From: an uncultured bacterium | Lineage (GTDB): Bacteria; Bacillota; Clostridia; Lachnospirales; Lachnospiraceae | Length of the DNA stretch: 51,591 bases | Assembly (NCBI GenBank): GCA_937893485.1 | Contig: CALBJL010000219.1 | Location: 1 to 51,591, forward strand | Direction of reading: 5' to 3' | Shown here: piece by piece, positions 34,865 to 43,751 of the stretch | How the letters are laid out: every line of letters starts with the position of its first letter | Position numbering within the stretch: the first letter of the stretch is position 1 | Position numbers and translations under genes: made by a program | The notes under the pieces: generated by a model | Told to the model about the DNA's origin: nothing | The model's database searches: none | What the model saw: only the letters and a program-made list of their open reading frames with translations

Positions 34865-35641
34865 ATGGAAGTATTTTACGGCATACTCATTCCGTTTCTG
34901 GGCACATCGCTCGGTGCGGCGTGCGTATTCTTTTTCAAGGACGCGCTCGGCGATCATATGCAGCGCTCGCTGACCGGTTTCGCCGCGGGAGTTATGGTCG
35001 CGGCATCCGTGTGGAGTCTGTTGATTCCGGCGCTCGAACAATCCGCTGATCTTGGGCAATGGGCTTTTGTGCCTGCCGCTGTCGGCTTCTGGATCGGCAT
35101 TCTGTTTCTGCTCACACTCGACCATGTCATTCCACATCTGCATCGAAACTGCAAACAGGCGGAAGGTCCGAAAAGCCACCTGAAACGTTCGACCATGATG
35201 CTGCTGGCGGTCACACTGCACAACATTCCGGAGGGAATGGCTGTCGGTGTCGTCTACGCGGGCTATCTCTCCGGCAACGCACAGATCTCAGCCGCCGGTG
35301 CACTGGCTCTGTCGCTCGGTATCGCAATCCAGAACTTTCCGGAGGGCGCGATTATCTCCATGCCGCTGCACGCGGAGGGCTACCGCAAATTACGCGCCTT
35401 TTACGGCGGAGTGCTCTCCGGCATCGTTGAACCGGCCGGAGCCCTGCTCACGATCCTTGCCGCGCAACTAATCATACCCGCACTCCCCTATCTTTTGAGT
35501 TTCGCGGCAGGCGCCATGCTCTATGTCGTGGTCGAGGAACTCATCCCCGAAATGTCACAAGGCAGACACTCCAATATCGGTACGGTATTTTTCGCCCTCG
35601 GCTTTACTGTAATGATGATTCTGGATGTCGCATTAGGATAG
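34865..35641 (+). CDS. ZIP family divalent metal transporter
   Basis: The 258-residue polytopic membrane protein carries the ZIP helix-IV and -V signatures: TLHNIPEGMAVGVVYAGY (about 118-135) and IAIQNFPEGAIISMPL (about 158-173), whose His, Asn and Glu residues bind metal. A short His-containing loop HVIPHLHRNCKQAEGP precedes them. ZIP proteins bring Zn, Fe or Mn into the cytoplasm. The ATG at 34865 has AGGAGG 8 bases upstream. Its promoter has operator D, tying it to the flavodoxin, HMA/ATPase and Fur/HD-GYP units and favouring iron or manganese as substrate. Confidence 0.93.
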   Translation: MEVFYGILIPFLGTSLGAACVFFFKDALGDHMQRSLTGFAAGVMVAASVWSLLIPALEQSADLGQWAFVPAAVGFWIGILFLLTLDHVIPHLHRNCKQAEGPKSHLKRSTMMLLAVTLHNIPEGMAVGVVYAGYLSGNAQISAAGALALSLGIAIQNFPEGAIISMPLHAEGYRKLRAFYGGVLSGIVEPAGALLTILAAQLIIPALPYLLSFAAGAMLYVVVEELIPEMSQGRHSNIGTVFFALGFTVMMILDVALG

Positions 35642-35698
35642 GTACTCATCCTCTTGAAACTCTTTATATGACGAAAATTTCCTATCAACCTAAAATAA

Positions 35699-35723
35699 CG
35701 CGCCTGTCTCTCAGACAGACGCG
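35699..35723. terminator. Bidirectional terminator between ZIP and bile salt hydrolase genes
   Basis: CGCGCCTGTCT pairs with AGACAGACGCG (one mismatch) and lies between two convergent genes. On the plus strand it is followed by CCATTTTAATTTT; on the minus strand by TTATTTTAGG. Confidence 0.75.
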
Positions 35724-35728
35724 CCATT

Positions 35729-36703
35729 TTAATTTTCCCACCAGATCTGTTCCTTGCCAAGCATCGGACAACAGATGATATCCTTATCATCCAACTCCTC
35801 CCTATGCATATCGACCGCCGTAATCTGATGATTTGTGTAAGTTGTGTAATAGTAAATTCCCTGATCCGCATTCCAGCACGAGGTATAAATCGTAATCTCA
35901 TAAGCGCCCTCAGACACCTCGCAGCAGCCCCGCGACTGCTCCACAGATCCGAGAATATGAAAAAACTGTCCGACGCTGCTCTCCTCATCCTCCGCCGAAA
36001 CTGCATGCAGCTTTGTAAATGCGACCCGTACAAACCGCGATGCTGACGAGAGATCGCCGGGCAATCCCAGCGCTCCCATCCCACGGCTGTAGGCTTGCAG
36101 CTCCAGTTCATCGGAAAACAGATTCTGTGGCTGCCGCGATGACAGATGCATATAATTGTTCAACTGAAACATCTGTGTGTCAAACGGCGGATTGTTCGTG
36201 AGCACGCCGACCGGATTGTCATAGATCTTCAATCCATCTGTGACAGATTCCACCGTGATTGCACCGGTGCGGTCTGCGATGATCCAATGGAGCTGCGCAG
36301 CAGGCAGCTGCCCGCTGAACGGAGTACCTACCAGATTCATCTGTGCGAGCAGGCTGCGCGCCTGCGCCAGATCGGCGCACTGGCTGAGTATCCACGGGAT
36401 AAACTCAAACTGTGCCACATTTCTGCGTCCCGATACCGGCTCACTGTAATGTGCATTTCCCACAAAATTGAGTCCTGCCATGCCGAGTCCCTTTTCATTG
36501 ACCGCATCATAATAGAGCGGATATCCGGCTGCCACATGTGCCATGCCGATCATCGCAAAATGCTTTTCCAGTCTGCCGTCATGCCGGAACTCAAACGGGA
36601 ATTTCCGCGGTGTGACCGTGATCTGTTCGCCGTAGGAAAACTCATAGTCCAGCGTCCGCCCCATGTAAAAATTCTTCGACTGATAGGTGGCCGCTGTACA
36701 CAT
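35729..36703 (-). CDS. Choloylglycine hydrolase family protein, probable bile salt hydrolase
   Basis: The Ntn-hydrolase of 324 residues begins MCTAATY, with Cys2 the nucleophile after removal of Met. The other active-site residues appear in order: Arg16 and Asp19 (MGRTLDYE), Asn79/83 (GLNFVGNAHY), Asn170/171 (LTNNPPFDTQ) and Arg226 (SRFVRV). This set fits enzymes that remove glycine or taurine from bile salts; penicillin V acylases are the alternative in the family. The start is unambiguous and overlaps the cupin stop as TAATG. No signal peptide, so it is cytoplasmic. Confidence 0.92.
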   Translation of the reverse strand: MCTAATYQSKNFYMGRTLDYEFSYGEQITVTPRKFPFEFRHDGRLEKHFAMIGMAHVAAGYPLYYDAVNEKGLGMAGLNFVGNAHYSEPVSGRRNVAQFEFIPWILSQCADLAQARSLLAQMNLVGTPFSGQLPAAQLHWIIADRTGAITVESVTDGLKIYDNPVGVLTNNPPFDTQMFQLNNYMHLSSRQPQNLFSDELELQAYSRGMGALGLPGDLSSASRFVRVAFTKLHAVSAEDEESSVGQFFHILGSVEQSRGCCEVSEGAYEITIYTSCWNADQGIYYYTTYTNHQITAVDMHREELDDKDIICCPMLGKEQIWWEN

Positions 36704-37056
36704 TACTGATCCTCTTTTCCGGGGAATACGACAACGAGCAGCATTTTAAAGCGCTCCTTCGCAAATACGGAATGCGGTTTATTTGCCGGCATCACCAATG
36801 TTTCTCCGGCGTTCACAAAATACTCTACACCGTCTACCGTAAACTTTCCTTCGCCTTCGAGCACAGTCACCATCGCATCGCCGGTAGAGCCGTGTGTACC
36901 GATCTCCTCGTTTTTATCAAACGCAAATACGGTAATGCTGACTGCATCATTCTGTGCCAGTGTCTTGCTTACGACCTGACCTTCCTCTGCATTGACCAGT
37001 GCAGATAATGCAACGATCTCCTCGTGAGGGATATTTTTTATATATTTTTGTGCCAT
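36703..37056 (-). CDS. Small cupin-domain protein
   Basis: The 117-residue single-domain cupin has motif 1 GTHGSTGDAMVTVLEGEG and motif 2 ETLVMPANKPHSV, with His residues suited to binding a metal. AGGAGG lies 9 bases before the ATG. Its stop overlaps the start codon of the bile salt hydrolase gene, so the two are translated together. Small cupins of this type are often sensors, detoxifying enzymes or regulators of unknown ligand. A link to bile stress is suggested only by the coupling. The upstream 37057-37218 gap holds nothing recognisable. Confidence 0.85.
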   Translation of the reverse strand: MAQKYIKNIPHEEIVALSALVNAEEGQVVSKTLAQNDAVSITVFAFDKNEEIGTHGSTGDAMVTVLEGEGKFTVDGVEYFVNAGETLVMPANKPHSVFAKERFKMLLVVVFPGKEDQ

Positions 37057-37218
37057 GTTTTTTATCCTCCTGTTATTTAATTTTATCTACTATAACATAT
37101 TTTTCTCACTATGGGCAAATTTATTCCATTTTCATGCAAACAAATCTTTTCTGATCTCCACACCGGCTCTGCCAGCGCATCCGCACGTTTTGGATCTATC
37201 TGTGCGATACCTGCAAAA

Positions 37219-37252
37219 ATGCTCCGAAAATGCTTTCACATTTCCGGAGCAT
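37219..37252 (-). terminator. Terminator of the iscS-iscU operon
   Basis: The stem ATGCTCCG / CGGAGCAT, extended by GAAATG / CATTTT with a mismatch, is followed on the minus strand by TTTTTGC. Confidence 0.85.
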
Positions 37253-37267
37253 AGAATCTGCCAAATC

Positions 37268-37711
37268 TTAATATTCTTCCTCGATGCCTTCTTCTTTCTC
37301 GCTGATATCATTGACCGGCTTCTCCAGACCCTCAATCTTGATATGATGCTTCTCAGCATAATCCCATAACGCTGCATGGATCGCTTCCTCGGCTAACAGT
37401 GAACAGTGTACCTTTACCGGAGGAAGTCCGTCCAGAGCCTCCATGACTGCCTTATTTGTGACCTGCAAAGCCTCCTGAACCGTCTTGCCCTTTACCAGCT
37501 CTGTCGCCATGCTGCTCGTCGCTACCGCAGCGCCGCAGCCAAAAGTCTTGAACTTGCAATCCTGTATAATACCGTTGTCGTCAATGTCCAGATACATACG
37601 CATAATGTCGCCGCACTTTGCATTACCGACTGTACCCACACCGCTTGCGTCTTTGATCTCACCGACATTCCGCGGATTATTAAAATGATCCATTACTTTT
37701 TCGCTGTACAT
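37268..37711 (-). CDS. iscU: Iron-sulfur cluster scaffold protein IscU/NifU-like
   Basis: The 147-residue scaffold carries the three cluster-binding cysteines at Cys33 (NAKCGD), Cys59 (FGCGAA) and Cys103 (VHCSLL), with KVHCSLLAEEA in place of the LPPVK-HCS region found across the family. A basic-acidic tail of 20 residues ends EEGIEEEY. It accepts sulfur from the cysteine desulfurase encoded 77 bases upstream and assembles Fe-S clusters for proteins such as the hydrogenase and PFOR in this window. GAGAGG lies before the ATG. Confidence 0.94.
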   Translation of the reverse strand: MYSEKVMDHFNNPRNVGEIKDASGVGTVGNAKCGDIMRMYLDIDDNGIIQDCKFKTFGCGAAVATSSMATELVKGKTVQEALQVTNKAVMEALDGLPPVKVHCSLLAEEAIHAALWDYAEKHHIKIEGLEKPVNDISEKEEGIEEEY

Positions 37712-37788
37712 ACTTTCTATTTCCTCTCTGTTTAATCTATCTAATCTCTTTTCTCATAGCTGTGTCATATGACTGCTATCCGGTCACA

Positions 37789-38970
37789 TTATTTGCCCTG
37801 TTTTTTCACAAAATCCTCATACAGCGGTGACATCGAACGCAGCTGCTCGATGATCTTTTTCAGCTCGTCCACCGTGTAATCAATATCCTCCATTGTTGTC
37901 TCCTGCGAGAGTGTCAGACGCAGGGAACCGTGTGCAATCTCGTGCGGCAGTCCGATGGCAAGCAATACATGTGACGGATCCAGAGAACCGGACGTACATG
38001 CACTACCGCTGGAACCGCAGATGCCCTTCTGATCCAGCTTGATCAGCATGGACTCACCCTCGATAAAACGGAAACAGAAGTTGGCATTGTTCGGCAGACG
38101 ATCCGTGCGGTCTCCGTTCAGACGGCTATAGGGAATCTCTGCCAGTACGCGCTCGATCAGATGATCCCTGAGCTTGCACTCGTAAGCCATGCGCTCCTCC
38201 ATCTTCTCGTCTGCGATCTGTGCTGCCTTTGCCATTCCGATGATTCCGGGTACATTATGCGTACCGGCACGCCGTCTGCGCTCCTGTGCGCCGCCATGGA
38301 TAAAGGAACCGATCTTGATACCCTTGCGGATATACATGATACCGATACCCTTCGGTCCATTGATCTTGTGTCCGCTGGCTGAGAGCATATCGATATGCAT
38401 CTCATCCACGTTTAGCGGAATATGGGCAAATGCCTGTACCGCATCTGTATGGAAAAATACGTTGTGCTTTTTCGCGATCTCTCCGATCTCCTTTAACGGC
38501 TGGATCGTTCCGATCTCATTATTTGCAGCCATAACAGAAATCAGGATCGTGTCCGGACGGATCGCTGCCTCCAGCTCGTCCAGAAGAATCCTGCCGTTTT
38601 CATCGACATTCACATAGGTAACCTCAAATCCATACTTTTCCAGCCACTCGCATGTATGCAGAATTGCATGATGCTCAATCTTGGATGTGATAATGTGCTT
38701 ACCCTTGTTCGCATAAGCCTCTGCGGTCGCCTTCAGCGCCCAGTTATCGGATTCACTGCCGCCACCGGTAAAATAGATTTCCTCCGGCTTGGCTCCGAGG
38801 ATGCCTGCGACCGTTGCGCGCGCCTGCTCCATGTCGTCCTTGATCTTTCCCGCAAATGAATACACACTCGAAGGATTGCCATAGTATTCGGTAAAGTAAG
38901 GTGCCATCGCCTCCATGACTTCCGGCACAACTCTCGTTGTCGCCGCGTTATCTAAATAAATACATTTCAT
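37789..38970 (-). CDS. iscS: Cysteine desulfurase NifS/IscS type
   Basis: This class-V PLP aminotransferase fold enzyme (393 residues) takes sulfur from cysteine as a persulfide. It shows YLDNAATT at the N-terminus, the PLP lysine in SASGHKINGPKG, RAGTHNVPGI, and the catalytic Cys in GSSGSACTSGSL. The long catalytic loop is the group-I type. The start at 38970 (MKCIYL) is set by AGAGG seven bases upstream; an upstream in-frame extension of ten codons to 39000 is not supported. First gene of the iscS-iscU operon, with a consensus promoter at 39048-39075. No IscR-type gene adjoins it. Confidence 0.95.
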   Translation of the reverse strand: MKCIYLDNAATTRVVPEVMEAMAPYFTEYYGNPSSVYSFAGKIKDDMEQARATVAGILGAKPEEIYFTGGGSESDNWALKATAEAYANKGKHIITSKIEHHAILHTCEWLEKYGFEVTYVNVDENGRILLDELEAAIRPDTILISVMAANNEIGTIQPLKEIGEIAKKHNVFFHTDAVQAFAHIPLNVDEMHIDMLSASGHKINGPKGIGIMYIRKGIKIGSFIHGGAQERRRRAGTHNVPGIIGMAKAAQIADEKMEERMAYECKLRDHLIERVLAEIPYSRLNGDRTDRLPNNANFCFRFIEGESMLIKLDQKGICGSSGSACTSGSLDPSHVLLAIGLPHEIAHGSLRLTLSQETTMEDIDYTVDELKKIIEQLRSMSPLYEDFVKKQGK

Positions 38971-39047
38971 ATCAGTGCCTCTTTCTAGTATGTCCTGCAT
39001 ACAAATACTAAAATAATAATAAGTAAATTACTATAATTTATGCAATC

Positions 39048-39075
39048 ATTATACCGCTTTTCCAATCGTTGTCAA
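39048..39075 (-). promoter_or_regulatory. iscS promoter
   Basis: TTGACA (39070-39075) and TATAAT (39048-39053) on the minus strand with a 16-base spacer. It is back to back with the plus-strand promoter of the S1 gene. Confidence 0.8.
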
Positions 39076-39092
39076 GCGCATACCCTAGTGCC

Positions 39093-39121
39093 TTGCTATG
39101 ATATCGTGACTATGGTATACT
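39093..39121 (+). promoter_or_regulatory. Promoter of the S1-domain protein gene
   Basis: TTGCTA (39093-39098) and TATACT (39116-39121) with a 17-base spacer. Confidence 0.75.
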
Positions 39122-39164
39122 ATGTTCGGGAAATAATACATAACTACAAAAGGAGCGTAACATT

Positions 39165-40073
39165 ATGTCTGAAACAATGAAAGATTATGAGGCAGAAATC
39201 AATGCCTCTTTTCGCAGGATCGGTGTCGGCGACATCGTAACCGGAACCGTCATCGCAGTTTCTGATGACGAGATCACTCTGGATCTGCGCTACTATGCAT
39301 CCGGCATTATCAAAGCCGAAGATTATTCCGACGATCCCGACTGCATGTTAAAGGAAGCCGTACAGGTCGGTGATACAATCGAAGCTACCGTCATCCGCAC
39401 AGACGACGGTGCCGGCAACATCCTCTTATCGAAAAAAGAAGCCAACCACGTACTTGCATGGGATGTGTTAAAGGGCTATCTTGAGGATGAGAGCATCCAC
39501 ACCGTGCGCATCAAGGGTATCGTCCCCAGCGGCGTTGTCGCATATCTCGAGGGCATCCGCGGATTCATCCCCGCAAGCCAGTTAAGCCTTGACTATGTAG
39601 AGGACTGCAACCCGTGGCTGGGCAAGGATATCGATATAGCTGTCATCACCGTTGATCCCCAGAAGGAGAAGCTCGTACTCTCCGCCAAGACAGTTCTGCG
39701 CAAGCAGCAGGAGGAAGCCCGCAATCACAAAATCTCGATGCTCGTACCTGGCTCTGTCGTTGAGGGAACCGTTGAAAGCCTCATGCCCTACGGCGCATTT
39801 GTCAACTTAGGCGACGGTCTGAGCGGACTCGTACATATCTCCCAGATCTGCGAAAAGCGCATTAAGCATCCGGGTGAAGTATTAAAAGAGGGCGAAAAGG
39901 TGCATGCCAAAATCCTGAATACAAACGACGGAAAGATCAGCCTTTCCATCAAGGCATTGCAGGAAGAAATGACCGATACCGAGGCAGAAAACGCCGAGGC
40001 GATCGAGTATACGACCGACGAACAGGCAACAACCAGTCTCGGCAGCCTGCTCGCAGGATTGAAACTTGACTAA
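39165..40073 (+). CDS. S1 RNA-binding domain protein (ribosomal protein S1-like, three domains)
   Basis: The 302-residue acidic protein has three S1/OB domains, at about 18-92 (GDIVTGTVIAVSDDEITLDL), 105-178 and 193-264 (GSVVEGTVESLMPYGAFVNL with LVHISQI). Ribosomal S1 of Proteobacteria has six, so this is the short Firmicute-type form, probably an RNA-binding translation or decay factor. GGAG precedes the ATG. It is monocistronic with its own promoter and terminator, diverging from iscS. Confidence 0.92.
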   Translation: MSETMKDYEAEINASFRRIGVGDIVTGTVIAVSDDEITLDLRYYASGIIKAEDYSDDPDCMLKEAVQVGDTIEATVIRTDDGAGNILLSKKEANHVLAWDVLKGYLEDESIHTVRIKGIVPSGVVAYLEGIRGFIPASQLSLDYVEDCNPWLGKDIDIAVITVDPQKEKLVLSAKTVLRKQQEEARNHKISMLVPGSVVEGTVESLMPYGAFVNLGDGLSGLVHISQICEKRIKHPGEVLKEGEKVHAKILNTNDGKISLSIKALQEEMTDTEAENAEAIEYTTDEQATTSLGSLLAGLKLD

Positions 40074-40093
40074 TTTTCTCATTATTCCTTTGG

Positions 40094-40112
40094 AAGCTGC
40101 CACCGGCAGCTT
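40094..40112 (+). terminator. Terminator of the S1-domain gene
   Basis: AAGCTGCC and GGCAGCTT form a perfect 8-bp stem with a 3-base loop; it ends with TTTTC. Confidence 0.8.
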
Positions 40113-40139
40113 TTCGCGGATACCTGATAGTAAAAACGA

Positions 40140-40161
40140 GGGTTATGCATATGCATAACCC
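40140..40161 (-). terminator. Loopless 22-bp palindrome, probable terminator of the flavin reductase operon
   Basis: GGGTTATGCAT is followed directly by its reverse complement ATGCATAACCC. On the minus strand TCGTTTTTAC follows; on the plus strand TTTGCTTTT. It probably ends transcripts from both sides. Confidence 0.65.
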
Positions 40162-40177
40162 TTTGCTTTTCTCTGCA

Positions 40178-40852
40178 TTATTTTTTCTTTCCATTATTTT
40201 TTCTCACACTGTATCCGAATGTTCCTAGTGCCTTTCCCAGCTTGAAATATGTACCGTGTGAATAGGCAACCAGCCCCGCATCATTCAGATGGAACGTACC
40301 CTTTTCGTCCATGTAGCGCTCATCCACCGTCACGCTGACCACTTCCGCCAGAAACAGATCGTGGCTGCCGAGCGGAATGACCTGCTTGACACGGCACGCC
40401 AGATTGACCGGGCTCTCTGCGATCGCCGGTGCCGCAACACCCTCGACTGCAACCGGCGTCAGCTTCATTTGAGAAAATTTATCAACATCCCTGCCGGAGC
40501 GCACACCGCAGTAATCACATGCCCGCACAAGCGGTTCATGCACCAGATTCACGACAAATTCTCTGGTTTCAGACAAAATTGCATGGGAATAACGCTCTTT
40601 CCGCACTGAAATAGACAGCATCGCCGGATCGGAATTGATCGTCCCCGCCCACGCGACTGTGATAATATTTGGTTTCTCACCTTCACGTGCCAGACTGACC
40701 ATGACTGCCGGAACCGGATACAGCATATTTCCCGCGCGCCATGTCTGCTTTTTCCCGACCACGTTTTTTGTACTTTTTTTCTCAGTTATCTTTTGATCAT
40801 TTCTGCCATTCAGATTGTTTTTGTGATCCCTGTAATTTTTTTTCGCCGCCAT
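40178..40852 (-). CDS. Flavin reductase-like FMN-binding protein
   Basis: The 224-residue protein has a flavin reductase-like split-barrel domain from about residue 38: YPVPAVMVSLAR, NIITVAWAGTINSDPAM, and RYSHAIL with FVVNL. The N-terminal 35 residues are strongly basic (AKKNYRDHKNNLNGRN onward) and not part of the fold; they may bind nucleic acid or be poorly ordered. Related clostridial proteins handle FMN or bind it as an electron carrier. Its ATG is three bases after the pyrophosphatase stop, so they are co-transcribed. No partner oxygenase is nearby. Confidence 0.85.
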   Translation of the reverse strand: MAAKKNYRDHKNNLNGRNDQKITEKKSTKNVVGKKQTWRAGNMLYPVPAVMVSLAREGEKPNIITVAWAGTINSDPAMLSISVRKERYSHAILSETREFVVNLVHEPLVRACDYCGVRSGRDVDKFSQMKLTPVAVEGVAAPAIAESPVNLACRVKQVIPLGSHDLFLAEVVSVTVDERYMDEKGTFHLNDAGLVAYSHGTYFKLGKALGTFGYSVRKNNGKKK

Positions 40853-40855
40853 GTG

Positions 40856-42514
40856 TCAGGACTCCTGTAATGCCCGGATCAGCTCCGGAATAAACTGCTT
40901 TTTACGGGATACGACACCCTTTAACAGTGTCTCATTTCCCTCTACCTGTGCACGGACAAATGCCTGTTCAAGAATCCGCGCAGCACCCTCTCCCGCACAC
41001 AAAATCTGTGATTGCTCCTGTAAGATGTCGGTGAGCATGATAAATACCATGTCCAGCTTGCGCTCTAACAGCATCGTATCCAGATACTCCTGTACACGGC
41101 GCTTGACATCCGCGAGATCAAGCGCACTCATCGCGCTGATCTGGCTCACACCAAACGTAATCTTTTCCGCTGTAAACGTCTTGAAATCGAGATAACAGAT
41201 CTCCTCGATCGTCTTTTTGCTGAAATCACTGCCCGCACGGAACATATTGCTCGCAAATGTCTCGATGTCGATACCCGCGATCTGCGCCAATGTCTGCGCC
41301 GCCTCCCTGTCATACTGCGTACAGGTCGGTGAGCGGAACATCAGCGTGTCGGATATGATCGCCGCACACAACAGCCCGGCGATCTTCGGGTCAACCTCGA
41401 TACCTTTTTCCTGATACATGCTCCATATAATAGAAGAAGTCGAACCAAGCGGCTGGTTGCGGAAAAATACCGGCGACATCGTCTCCAGACTGCCGAGTCT
41501 GTGATGGTCGATGATCTCTAAAATCTCCGCGCCGGAGATGCCGTCAACCGCCTGCGTTTTTTCATTGTGATCAACTAAAATCACACGTTTTTTCTGCATA
41601 CTTAACAGATTTCTGCGGGAGATCATACCCACATAGTCTCCATTCTCATCGAGCACCGGAAAATCACGGTGGCGCTCCTTTGACATCACTTCCCGAATAT
41701 CATCGACATAATCGTCCAGCTCGAAGGTAACGAGATTATTTCTCGTCATGATCGAACGGATCGGCATACTCTGGTTGATCAGGCGGGCGGTCGTAAACGT
41801 ATCATACGGTGTCGAGATCAGCACACAATCCCTGCTCTTTGCCATCTCTAAAATCTGTTTTGACACCTGTGATCCGCCACAGATAATCATACAGCTCACA
41901 TCGAGCTCTAACGAGCGCACCTGCATCTCATCACGGTCTCCCAGAATGACCAGATCATCCTTCGCGATATACTCCTCAACACGCTCCCTGTTTCCGGCTG
42001 CAACCTCGACTTTTCCGTGCATGAAAATCCCATGCTCGTTTCCGGTCAGCAGTGTACCGTTGAGTGTCTCGATAATATTATGATAACGCGGTCTCGCCTG
42101 CGAAAGACTCTCCTGATTCGATACCTCCATATAACACATGGCAATATCGTTGTTAGAGATCAGACCCGCCAGCTTGCGCGACTCATTCACGATCGGCAGC
42201 GTCACGACACGCTCCGTCTGCATGAGCTCCCACGCCTTTTTGAGCGTGATACCATCCCGCACGCCCGCAGTGCGGCGGATATTGATATCCTTGACCTGCG
42301 CGCCCACATCGTAGACTTCCTCCGGTGCCTCCACACCAAAATAATCGAGCACATACTGTGTCTCCCCATTCATGGCACCGGCACGTTTCGGTACATACTG
42401 TTCTCTCTCTGTCTGATTTTTCAAAGCGGCATATGCGATCGCCGCACAAATAGAATCAGTGTCCGGATTCTTATGACCGATGATCCAGACACTGTTTGTT
42501 CCCTGATAATTCAT
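40856..42514 (-). CDS. Manganese-dependent inorganic pyrophosphatase with CBS and DRTGG domains
   Basis: The 552-residue family-II pyrophosphatase shows DHH motifs GHKNPDTDSICAA (about 13-25), LVDHNEKTQ and IDHHRLGS, and C-terminal DHHA2 residues SRKKQFIPEL. An insert of about 240 residues holds two CBS repeats (ISNNDIAMCY region and GMISRRNLLSM) split by a DRTGG domain. CBS-containing pyrophosphatases of Clostridia are regulated by adenine nucleotides and diadenosine polyphosphates. It stands between the coiled-coil membrane protein (18 bases upstream) and the flavin reductase gene. The ribosome site is weak. Confidence 0.93.
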   Translation of the reverse strand: MNYQGTNSVWIIGHKNPDTDSICAAIAYAALKNQTEREQYVPKRAGAMNGETQYVLDYFGVEAPEEVYDVGAQVKDINIRRTAGVRDGITLKKAWELMQTERVVTLPIVNESRKLAGLISNNDIAMCYMEVSNQESLSQARPRYHNIIETLNGTLLTGNEHGIFMHGKVEVAAGNRERVEEYIAKDDLVILGDRDEMQVRSLELDVSCMIICGGSQVSKQILEMAKSRDCVLISTPYDTFTTARLINQSMPIRSIMTRNNLVTFELDDYVDDIREVMSKERHRDFPVLDENGDYVGMISRRNLLSMQKKRVILVDHNEKTQAVDGISGAEILEIIDHHRLGSLETMSPVFFRNQPLGSTSSIIWSMYQEKGIEVDPKIAGLLCAAIISDTLMFRSPTCTQYDREAAQTLAQIAGIDIETFASNMFRAGSDFSKKTIEEICYLDFKTFTAEKITFGVSQISAMSALDLADVKRRVQEYLDTMLLERKLDMVFIMLTDILQEQSQILCAGEGAARILEQAFVRAQVEGNETLLKGVVSRKKQFIPELIRALQES

Positions 42515-42532
42515 ATGCTACCTATGTCCTAT

Positions 42533-43687
42533 TTACCTTACAATCAACAACGCGATAATTCCGGCGATTCCGAACAGATTCAGCACCGAGATCACCAGTG
42601 AAGCCTTGATCATCGTCGCATGATGGCTCATGCGCGCTTTCAGATCATCCATCTGCGTCTCAACCTGTCCGCGGATCTTCTCATCGCCCTCGGATAACAG
42701 CTTGCTCTGCTCATCGAGTGATACCTGAATATTCCGATAGCACTTGACATCCTCGGCATGGATCTTTTCCACAATATCTGCCTTGAGCGTCGTCATCTGG
42801 CTATTCATTTCCGTAGAAAGCTCACCGATCTGCTCGGAATGGGTCAACTGGTCAAGCTGCTCCTTGAGTCCCTCCAGACTGCGGGTGTTCTGATCAATCA
42901 TATTCTGCGTCGCAGCCTCTACCGCCTGTCTGGTCTTTTCTGTCGACTGGCTGATCTCATGTGTCAGGTTCTGTGTCAAACCACCGACTTCTTTGCTGAC
43001 CGCATCCGACAGCCCATTCATTTCTGAGCGGACACCCATGGACATCGCATCAATGCGCTGGGAGACCTGCTTCATGATCTTATCCGCTTCGCCGCGGCGT
43101 GCATGCACCATGCGATCCAAAGAGTTTGCCTTTGCTGTCCGTTCTTCCACGACTCCCTGCAGCTCCTTCGCCTTTGATTCACGATTCTGCATCAACTGCT
43201 GTAACTGTTTCGCCTTCTCGCGAAATTCATCTATCTGTTGAATTAAGATATCTTCTTTTTCTATCATATCAGACACATCCATTCCTATTTTCTGAGAAAT
43301 ATGCTCCAGTTCATCCGTCTCTACGACTGAATCCTGTAAAGCGATCGGCTCCGCCTCCTGCATCTGCGGCTCGTCCGCCACGGATGTTTTCTCCTCTGCC
43401 ACATCTTCCGGCTCCTGCTCCTGTACCGGTTCATTCTCCGGTAACGTCAGACCGTCTGCCTGCTGCCACGTGGATTCCTCCGGCTCAAACAGATCCTCCG
43501 ACTCGTCCAAAAACTCCGGCTCATCGAAATATTCCGGTTCCTCCAACAGTTCGTCCGGTTCAGGCTGTGCCTTTTTGGTATGTACTTCTCCCTGTCTATG
43601 TGTAACAGCCGCCGACCGCGTTGCAGACGTTGTCCGTTTCTCAGGTCTTTTCTGCGGTCTGCGAAACCACCCCTCTATCTGAAGCAT
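42533..43687 (-). CDS. Coiled-coil protein with C-terminal membrane anchor
   Basis: The 384-residue protein has three parts. An N-terminal region with basic start (RRPQKRPEKR) is followed by a very acidic, Glu/Pro-rich, low-complexity stretch (about 40-115). A long coiled coil with a chemoreceptor-like heptad pattern (about 120-350) comes next, and a single C-terminal transmembrane helix (LVISVLNLFGIAGIIALLIV) ends three residues before the stop. Tail-anchored topology is likely, with the bulk in the cytoplasm. No known domain is recognised. AGGAGG lies 6 bases before the ATG. It is upstream of the pyrophosphatase in one operon, so a membrane scaffold role is possible but unproven. Confidence 0.75.
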   Translation of the reverse strand: MLQIEGWFRRPQKRPEKRTTSATRSAAVTHRQGEVHTKKAQPEPDELLEEPEYFDEPEFLDESEDLFEPEESTWQQADGLTLPENEPVQEQEPEDVAEEKTSVADEPQMQEAEPIALQDSVVETDELEHISQKIGMDVSDMIEKEDILIQQIDEFREKAKQLQQLMQNRESKAKELQGVVEERTAKANSLDRMVHARRGEADKIMKQVSQRIDAMSMGVRSEMNGLSDAVSKEVGGLTQNLTHEISQSTEKTRQAVEAATQNMIDQNTRSLEGLKEQLDQLTHSEQIGELSTEMNSQMTTLKADIVEKIHAEDVKCYRNIQVSLDEQSKLLSEGDEKIRGQVETQMDDLKARMSHHATMIKASLVISVLNLFGIAGIIALLIVR

Positions 43688-43751
43688 AGCTTTCCTCCTA
43701 ATATGACTAAACTACACTTCATTGTAACATCTGGGATGCGTTTTGTAAATG

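Noticed and set aside
40140..40161. Operator for a dimeric regulator
   Set aside because: The perfect 22-bp palindrome lies between two converging 3' ends and is followed by T-rich tracts, which fits a terminator better.
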